Made by a program: the position numbers and the translations under genes. A DNA stretch of 7,267 nt from Candidatus Omnitrophota bacterium (GTDB taxonomy: Bacteria; Ratteibacteria; UBA8468; B48-G9; DTJG01), in assembly GCA_023818725.1 (NCBI GenBank), contig JAMWBX010000058.1:1-7267 (forward strand). Reading direction: 5' to 3'. The notes beneath the pieces were generated by a model that did not search any database, was not told the origin of the DNA, and saw only the letters and a list, made by a program, of their open reading frames with translations. Below are positions 1-4,614 of the stretch, in pieces; the first letter of the stretch is position 1; each line of letters starts with the position of its first letter.

Positions 1-486
1 TTCAATATTTTTTCTTATCTCTTCCGGCCATTTAAGATCGATATCAGAAAATGGATGGAAATAAAGATTTCCGCGTTGAACCTTGCCTGTCTCTGGCTGA
101 ACGCTAAAACTGTAACTGATGTACTTCATCTCAGAAGAAGCACTGACAGAAGCATTGAACGACTGCTTTGTTTTATCAGGCAAATCAGCGCAACCGACAG
201 AAACACTGAAACTGGATGAACGGGGCTTTTCAGGGTTGAGGTAAAAGTAAAAGGTATATTCAGATGGCATGGTATAAAGATTTTTTCCTGTTAGCATCGT
301 AATCCCATCCTTTTCTACGGCCAGAACAGGTAAGCCCTTTTCGGTAGAAAAAAAATATTTTGTCCCAGAAATTATCCAGTCATCTGCTTTTGAACCAAGA
401 ATTTTTTCAATATTGTTTTCTCCTGCGGCAAAACAAATTGCGCTCATCATAAAAAACACTGAAAAAATTATTTCTTTTCCTTTCAT
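1..486 (-). CDS. Secreted protein of unknown function, N-terminal part (C-terminus beyond the left edge)
   Basis: An open frame of exactly 162 codons runs from the ATG at 486-484 to the window edge without a stop, so the gene is 3'-partial. The start is well supported: AAAGGAG (499-493) lies 6 nt before the ATG, and a promoter lies just upstream. Residues 1-20 form a signal peptide: MKGKE, then a hydrophobic stretch ending ICFA, with probable cleavage at CFA-AG. The mature part (GENNIEKILGSKADDWIISG...) has alternating hydrophobic and polar residues with many Ser, Tyr and Phe, suggesting a beta-sandwich. It could be an N-terminal domain of a secreted hydrolase or a carbohydrate-binding module, but I recognise no family and assign no function. 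Export to the periplasm or beyond is the only firm statement. The polysaccharide-lyase neighbourhood suggests a glycan-related role, which is inference. Confidence 0.8.
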   Translation of the reverse strand, partial: MKGKEIIFSVFFMMSAICFAAGENNIEKILGSKADDWIISGTKYFFSTEKGLPVLAVEKDGITMLTGKNLYTMPSEYTFYFYLNPEKPRSSSFSVSVGCADLPDKTKQSFNASVSASSEMKYISYSFSVQPETGKVQRGNLYFHPFSDIDLKWPEEIRKNIE

Positions 487-492
487 AGTTTT

Positions 493-499
493 CTCCTTT
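493..499 (-). promoter_or_regulatory. Strong ribosome binding site of the left-edge secreted gene
   Basis: Read on the minus strand the sequence is AAAGGAG followed by AAAACT and ATG, a near-consensus Shine-Dalgarno with 6-nt spacing. It fixes the start of the left-edge gene at 486. It also shows that this genome uses Shine-Dalgarno sites, which matters when judging the poor start region of the lyase gene near 3730-3745. Confidence 0.8.
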
Positions 500-501
500 T
501 G

Positions 502-517
502 ATGTTAAAGTTAACAT
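502..517. promoter_or_regulatory. 16-bp palindrome, candidate repressor operator
   Basis: ATGTTAA, a 2-bp AG spacer, then TTAACAT: a perfect inverted repeat with 7-bp arms. It covers the whole minus-strand -10 hexamer and ends just before the expected transcription start of the left-edge gene, where a bound repressor would block transcription. It is too short and A+T-rich to act as a terminator. Size and symmetry resemble operators of LacI/GalR-type regulators, although the central CG typical of that family is AG here. The regulator is not in the window and its class is inference. Confidence 0.5.
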
Positions 518-535
518 TTAAGAGAATTTTGTCAA
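508..535 (-). promoter_or_regulatory. Sigma-70-type promoter of the left-edge secreted gene
   Basis: Minus-strand reading gives a perfect -35 TTGACA (535-530), a 16-nt spacer, and the -10 TAACTT (513-508). The -10 matches only 3 of 6 consensus bases, but it is preceded by TG one base upstream (TGTTAACTT), an extended -10 that can offset a weak hexamer. Transcription would begin near 501, giving a leader of about 15 nt that still holds the Shine-Dalgarno. The -10 lies inside a perfect palindrome. Its -35 overlaps that of the opposing mnmA promoter. Confidence 0.6.
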
Positions 536-556
536 GATTATGAAAAAATTTATAAT
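529..556 (+). promoter_or_regulatory. Sigma-70-type promoter of mnmA
   Basis: TTGTCA (529-534, 5 of 6 consensus bases) is followed by 16 nt and a perfect TATAAT (551-556). Transcription would start near 562-564, about 18 nt before the ATG at 582. The ATG at 540 lies upstream of this -10, so a transcript from this promoter could not use it. This is the main reason for choosing the 582 start. The -35 box sits on the same bases as the -35 of the divergent minus-strand promoter. Confidence 0.7.
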
Positions 557-571
557 TGATGGCAGGACAAC

Positions 572-577
572 AGGACT
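572..577 (+). promoter_or_regulatory. Ribosome binding site of mnmA
   Basis: AGGACT places AGGA 6 nt before the ATG at 582. It is a moderate site, and it favours 582 over the in-frame ATG at 540, which has no purine-rich site in front of it. Confidence 0.55.
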
Positions 578-581
578 GAAA

Positions 582-1652
582 ATGGCACATAAAATAGTCG
601 TGGGAATGAGCGGCGGAGTTGACTCAACAGTCGCCGCAATTCTTTTAAAACAGCAGGGATACGATGTTAATGGCGTGTTTATGAAAACATGGGATGAGAA
701 AAATTTCCCTGATTGTAAAACAAAGTCCGCCTGTTACGGACCTGAAGAAAGAGAGATCGAAGAGATTGAAAAAATCAGCAAAATCCTTGAAATACCTGTC
801 TATTTTGTCGACGCGAGAAAGGAATTTAAAAAAAGGGTTCTTGATTATTTCAAGAAGGAGTATCTTTCAGGAAGGACTCCAAATCCATGCGTGCTCTGTA
901 ACAGGTTCATAAAGTTTCAGTTCCTTGTTGACGAAATTCAAAAACAGGGAGTTAACTTTGACTTTTTTGCAACAGGCCATTACGCAAGGGTTGAGTATGA
1001 TAAGAATCACAATAGATACATTCTCAAAAAAGGCATAGATGCAAACAAAGATCAGAGTTATTTTCTTTTTCTTCTTACGCAGAAACAATTATCTCAAATT
1101 AAGTTTCCTCTTGGAAATTATACAAAAAATGAAGTTAAAAATATCGCAAAAAAACACGGACTGAAAATTGTTGAAAAAAAAGAAAGTCAGGACTTTATCC
1201 CTGGCGACAGATTTTTCATTTTTGATAATGGGATAGAGCCAGGAGAAATTGTCGATAAAAATGGGCATATCCTGGGAAGGCACAAAGGAATCATCTATTA
1301 TACGATCGGCCAGAGAAGAGGGCTTGGTATTTCCTGCGCAAAACCCCTTTATGTTATTGAAATACAGACAGAAAAAAACAGAATCGTTGTGGGTGAAGAG
1401 AAAGAGCTTTACAGAGACGCTCTTATCGCTGAAGATGTCAACTGGATAGGTATTGAAAAGATTGAAAGCCCGATTGAGGCTCGGACGAAAATCAGATACA
1501 GGCATCAAGAAGCAGAGTCAACAATCTTCCCGCTGCAGAATAACAGAGCGCGTGTCGTTTTCAAAAAACCGCAAAGGGCAATAACTCCAGGACAGGTAGC
1601 TGTTTTCTATAAGGATGACATTTTGCTTGGCGGCGGATTTATAAGGGACTGA
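582..1652 (+). CDS. mnmA: tRNA-specific 2-thiouridylase MnmA (TrmU), variant lacking the usual third cysteine
   Basis: This cytoplasmic enzyme adenylates U34 of Lys, Glu and Gln tRNAs and replaces its 2-oxygen with sulfur. From the ATG at 582 it is 356 residues, the normal length. The frame stays open to an ATG at 540, but that lies upstream of the promoter -10 and adds 14 unneeded residues. Visible motifs: PP-loop SGGVDS (residues 10-15), catalytic-loop NPCVLCN (Cys103, Cys106), ATGHYAR (130-136), DQSYFL (157-162), IGQRRGLG (242-249), and the C-terminal barrel with ITPGQ and GGGFI near the end. Odd point: the segment that normally reads SQxICF and carries the second active-site cysteine (Cys199 in E. 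coli) reads ESQDFIPGD here, without Cys. Two extra cysteines occur early (Cys45 in FPDC, Cys51 in SAC). The family is certain; the sulfur-transfer chemistry of this variant is not. It is divergent from the left-edge gene and overlaps the lyase gene tail to tail. Confidence 0.96.
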   Translation: MAHKIVVGMSGGVDSTVAAILLKQQGYDVNGVFMKTWDEKNFPDCKTKSACYGPEEREIEEIEKISKILEIPVYFVDARKEFKKRVLDYFKKEYLSGRTPNPCVLCNRFIKFQFLVDEIQKQGVNFDFFATGHYARVEYDKNHNRYILKKGIDANKDQSYFLFLLTQKQLSQIKFPLGNYTKNEVKNIAKKHGLKIVEKKESQDFIPGDRFFIFDNGIEPGEIVDKNGHILGRHKGIIYYTIGQRRGLGISCAKPLYVIEIQTEKNRIVVGEEKELYRDALIAEDVNWIGIEKIESPIEARTKIRYRHQEAESTIFPLQNNRARVVFKKPQRAITPGQVAVFYKDDILLGGGFIRD

Positions 1653-3745
1653 GTCCTGGTGAATAGAAACCTTTTGAATTTTTTGCGATTGGCAAACGCT
1701 GCATATGAAATCTTATCCCTTAAATCAATCCCTATGTCAAGGGTTTCAGAAGCCGTTAGAATTCTTATTCCTAAAGCTTCTTTTTCAGGCAATCTACTGC
1801 CTTTTTCTCCATAAACCGGAATCATCCTTACTTCTTTCACATCTGAAGAAAAATCATAAACAGCAACAAAAGTTGCGACATTTGAATTTTTCCTCTGCAT
1901 AATAAAAGGAACACTGTCTTTAAGATGATAGCCAATACCCGTGCCTGACAGAATGATTGAATTCTCATTGTTGAGCAGGAAAATTTTTATTGTGCTTTCC
2001 TTATCCTGATAGATTTCAAAAATCTCCGGGTCGTTTTTTTCATCAATCATTTTTAAATTTTTCAAATGTTGATAACCGCCCTGCGGATTGTTAAGTTCTG
2101 TCGGAACAAATTTTTTATTTTCTTTAATCTGGCCGCGAAAGTGAATAATCCAGTCAATCTCCGCTTTTTTTCCTCCCTCAACGACAAAAACATCAACAAG
2201 GAATTTTTCTGTCAGAACAAGGAATCTTTTCAAAATGTATCCAGGATACGCGCTATCGCAGCTTGCAAAACAAACAGCGTATTCAAGGTTATCTTCAAAA
2301 TACAACAATTTTCCTGTCGCTGGTTGCTGATCCTTTTTATCAATCACCACAGTATTATGGCTGACTGTTGTCCTGCACCAGGTTTTGTATTCAGGTACGC
2401 TGTAGCTGATTCTTCCAGGATCAAGCAGAAATTCTTTTCCGTTCGCAAATAAAACTATGTTCAGTTTATCAGGATGGCCGTGACTGTCTCCATGGATTCC
2501 ATAATCAAGCATTGCACAAACCTGATTCTGTCCTTTGCCCTTTCTCAAAACAGCAATTCCTATGTCAGAAAGATTTGTGCTTTTCAATTCTGTTTCCTGT
2601 GCAAAATTAGTTGTGTCCGCGTATTTAGAAAAGATAGCATCCCCAAAATATCTGAAAGCCCAGCGAAAAAAATTGCTGTAGTTTTTTAGATCTACCGGGT
2701 CTCCATCATTGAAAGCAGGAAGTTTTCCGTCCGGGTAAGAAAGTTGTAATACCCCGAGCCACATTGATTTCAATCTTGAATTTTTTGAAAAATCCAGTCC
2801 TGTTCTTTTTGCCGCGTCCAGGGTATGCTGGATTGCCGAAAGGGCGTAAAAATGATAGGCAATCGTTCCTTCATACCATAAGCCATCCGAGGTGATGCTG
2901 TTTTCAATCTGCCACAAAAGCCCGAATCTACCATAAATACTTTCTTTCATCAGATCGCAGTCGCCTGTAACAAGCCCGACAACTGAATATGCGGCATTAA
3001 ACCAGGTTTGATGGTTGTTTTTTCCTCCATGAAAAATCTGGTATTTCAAAATTTCTTTGACGATATCTTTCAAAAATTTCTCTATGGTTCTTCTGTCTTC
3101 ATCTGAAAGACAGGATGAATTTGCAATCAGGTCATATGCGCAGGCAAGGTCGATTGCTGAAATTGCCTCATCAAGGTTCTGGCAGTATCTTCTTCCACCA
3201 ACCACTGCAAGAAGGCCTTTTCTGCCCCACCTATCATGTCTTTCAAATGATGGATACAATCTTGCAAGAGTCAATAAGATTTGTTTTACTCTTTCAGCGT
3301 ATTTTTCGTCCTTTGTAAAAGCGTAAGCCTTTGCAAGAATAACGCAATTTTTGTCAATTTTGTAGTTGACGTGCGTCCTGTAAGCCGCGGATGTCCTTTC
3401 ATCAGTATAAACAGAACCGCATACAGGACAGATATGTCGTGTTTCTGTTTCCGGTCTCAGGAGAGTATTGTCCTTTGGGCAGTAATAATAAAAGATCCAG
3501 TCGCCTTCTTTTTCTGGAATTTTCAATGGCTCGTTAAGGGCTGCGTCTGCCTGATTTATGATTCCTTGCAGTTCAGCTTGGTTGTTCTTTAAGATTTCTA
3601 TTTCAGCGTCAGTATATAAAAACCTGGGATGCTCTGGAAAAACAATATTCTGTTGCGCATAGCAAAAAGAAAGAAAATACAAAGAAAATAATATTGAGAG
3701 CCTTAATTTCCTTATACAGGTATTTTGCATATTATAGTCTATCAT
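1607..3745 (-). CDS. Secreted heparinase II/III-like polysaccharide lyase (alginate/heparin lyase superfamily)
   Basis: Probably cleaves uronic-acid-containing polysaccharide by beta-elimination in the periplasm or outside the cell; the substrate cannot be read from sequence. It has 712 residues from the ATG at 3745. An ATG at 3730 (residue 6) gives a cleaner signal peptide, and neither has a well-spaced Shine-Dalgarno; an in-frame TGA six codons upstream excludes earlier starts. The signal peptide ends near FCYA-QQ (about residue 30). A small Cys-rich insert follows (Cys89; CPVCG, 106-110), zinc-ribbon-like. The helical alpha/alpha-toroid domain (about 130-370) carries NNHQTWFNAAY (243-253) and LWYEGTIAYHFY (289-300), the regions of the family's catalytic Asn/His and Tyr. 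The C-terminal heparinase II/III beta-sheet domain has HGDSHGHPDKLN (418-429), LLDPGRISY (440-448) and TTVSHNTVVID (459-469). It is complete, with TAG at 1609-1607, and its last 15 codons lie inside mnmA. Confidence 0.9.
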   Translation of the reverse strand: MIDYNMQNTCIRKLRLSILFSLYFLSFCYAQQNIVFPEHPRFLYTDAEIEILKNNQAELQGIINQADAALNEPLKIPEKEGDWIFYYYCPKDNTLLRPETETRHICPVCGSVYTDERTSAAYRTHVNYKIDKNCVILAKAYAFTKDEKYAERVKQILLTLARLYPSFERHDRWGRKGLLAVVGGRRYCQNLDEAISAIDLACAYDLIANSSCLSDEDRRTIEKFLKDIVKEILKYQIFHGGKNNHQTWFNAAYSVVGLVTGDCDLMKESIYGRFGLLWQIENSITSDGLWYEGTIAYHFYALSAIQHTLDAAKRTGLDFSKNSRLKSMWLGVLQLSYPDGKLPAFNDGDPVDLKNYSNFFRWAFRYFGDAIFSKYADTTNFAQETELKSTNLSDIGIAVLRKGKGQNQVCAMLDYGIHGDSHGHPDKLNIVLFANGKEFLLDPGRISYSVPEYKTWCRTTVSHNTVVIDKKDQQPATGKLLYFEDNLEYAVCFASCDSAYPGYILKRFLVLTEKFLVDVFVVEGGKKAEIDWIIHFRGQIKENKKFVPTELNNPQGGYQHLKNLKMIDEKNDPEIFEIYQDKESTIKIFLLNNENSIILSGTGIGYHLKDSVPFIMQRKNSNVATFVAVYDFSSDVKEVRMIPVYGEKGSRLPEKEALGIRILTASETLDIGIDLRDKISYAAFANRKKFKRFLFTRTQSLINPPPSKMSSL

Positions 3746-3787
3746 TCCGCCAAACCAGAATCAAAAATTGAATAATTTACTCCATTT
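3746..3787. other. Short junction between the lyase start and the TolC-like remnant
   Basis: Forty-two bases lie between the first lyase codon and the first possible start of the remnant. On the minus strand there is no well-spaced Shine-Dalgarno: GGCGGA touches the ATG at 3745, and a GGAG (3784-3781) is about 35 nt away. On the plus strand the frame of the remnant reads on upstream (Phe-Thr-Pro-Phe-Leu) to a TAA at 3773, suggesting that homologous coding sequence starts a few codons before 3788. No inverted or direct repeat marks the junction. It is a plausible rearrangement breakpoint. Confidence 0.4.
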
Positions 3788-4606
3788 TTGAGGTATTATT
3801 TTGGTAAAACTGATACAGGCAAGAAAAACGCAAGTGATTATCTTTCTTTTGGATTTAATTTCAGCGTTCCTTTACCTTTAACTGAAGAAAAAACGGAATC
3901 TGTTCAGGAAGCCGAAATAAAATATTTTGAAGCAGCTTACGACAAACAAGTAAAAGATACCATTCATGATGTAATAAACGCATACTACGAATATGTATTT
4001 AAGATTGACGACCTTATAAAGTTTTTATATCAAAAACAAATATTACTGGAACAGGTAAGAAAACAGCTTGTGAAGTTAGACATGAAAGACGAGAAATTTT
4101 CTGTCCCGGAGCTGGTGTCGTTAAGTATTCAATACATCAATACAGAGTTTGAGATTTTGCACATAAAACAACTCTTATATCTGAATCTTGCTTTCATTGT
4201 GAAATACATACCTGAAGCTAGTATCAGCCAGTTTGTTTCTCCTGTAAACATAGAAAAAGATGTCGAAATATACGCAAAACAAAGAACAGGGGAAAGAGCC
4301 GTGTATGTTTGGTCTCACACATTTAATAAAATTGACAATGGATTTATGCACTGGTTTTTGAAAACAAAAATAATCAGAACATTGCTTATTTCTTTCGGAA
4401 AAGATACCGATAGAGAAAAATTGAAGAATTTTCTTGACCTTGCCGGCAATTCCTTTCAAATTGAGGCACTGATAGGAAATAACGAACTGCTTAACCAGCA
4501 GGATAAATTAATAAGCTTAATGTCTGAGTTTAATAATTACAAATTTTCAGGCATACATCTTGATATTGAACCTTACACATTTCCAGATTGGCAAACAAGG
4601 ACTTAA
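3788..4606 (+). pseudogene. Remnant of a TolC-like outer-membrane protein fused to a glycoside-hydrolase-like domain, both ends missing
   Basis: The 272-codon frame opens from a stop at 3773; the first possible start is a TTG at 3788, with no Shine-Dalgarno. Residues 1-150 resemble the second half of an outer-membrane efflux protein: a beta-strand segment (SDYLSFGFNFSVPLPL, 16-31), then long amphipathic helices (EAEIKYFEAAYDKQVKD onward, about 40-145). A TolC fold needs a signal peptide and about 200 more N-terminal residues, which are absent. Residues 155-268 look like the start of a TIM-barrel hydrolase: a strand with AVYVWSH (171-177), alternating helices and strands, and FSGIHLDIEPY (253-263), which recalls the DxDxE strand of GH18-type enzymes. 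The frame stops ten residues later, so about half a barrel is missing. Family knowledge implies a decayed fragment, although no internal stop or frameshift is visible. A short expressed protein cannot be excluded. It runs opposite to both neighbours and ends 8 nt from the stop of the right-hand gene. Confidence 0.6.
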
Positions 4607-4614
4607 TAGTGCCT

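Noticed and set aside
540..581. N-terminal extension of MnmA from the ATG at 540
   Set aside because: This ATG lies upstream of the TATAAT at 551-556, has no Shine-Dalgarno, and adds residues before the point where MnmA proteins normally begin.
1089..1508. Minus-strand open frame of 139 codons inside mnmA
   Set aside because: It is a shadow of the strongly conserved mnmA frame, with unusual composition and no start signals.
1653..1720. Possible terminator after mnmA
   Set aside because: Only a 3-bp GCG/CGC pairing is visible, without a stable stem or a T-run; the region is also coding for the lyase on the other strand.
2066..2452. Plus-strand open frame of 128 codons inside the lyase gene
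   Set aside because: It lies antisense to the conserved C-terminal lyase motifs and shows no domain, signal or ribosome binding site.
3731..3736. Perfect TATAAT on the minus strand just before the ATG at 3730
   Set aside because: Transcription from it would start inside the coding sequence, and there is no -35 match about 17 nt upstream.
1687..4596. Identical 11-mer gattggcaaac at 1687-1697 and 4586-4596
   Set aside because: Several 11-base matches are expected by chance in a window of this size; it does not coincide with both suspected breakpoints and has no flanking structure.
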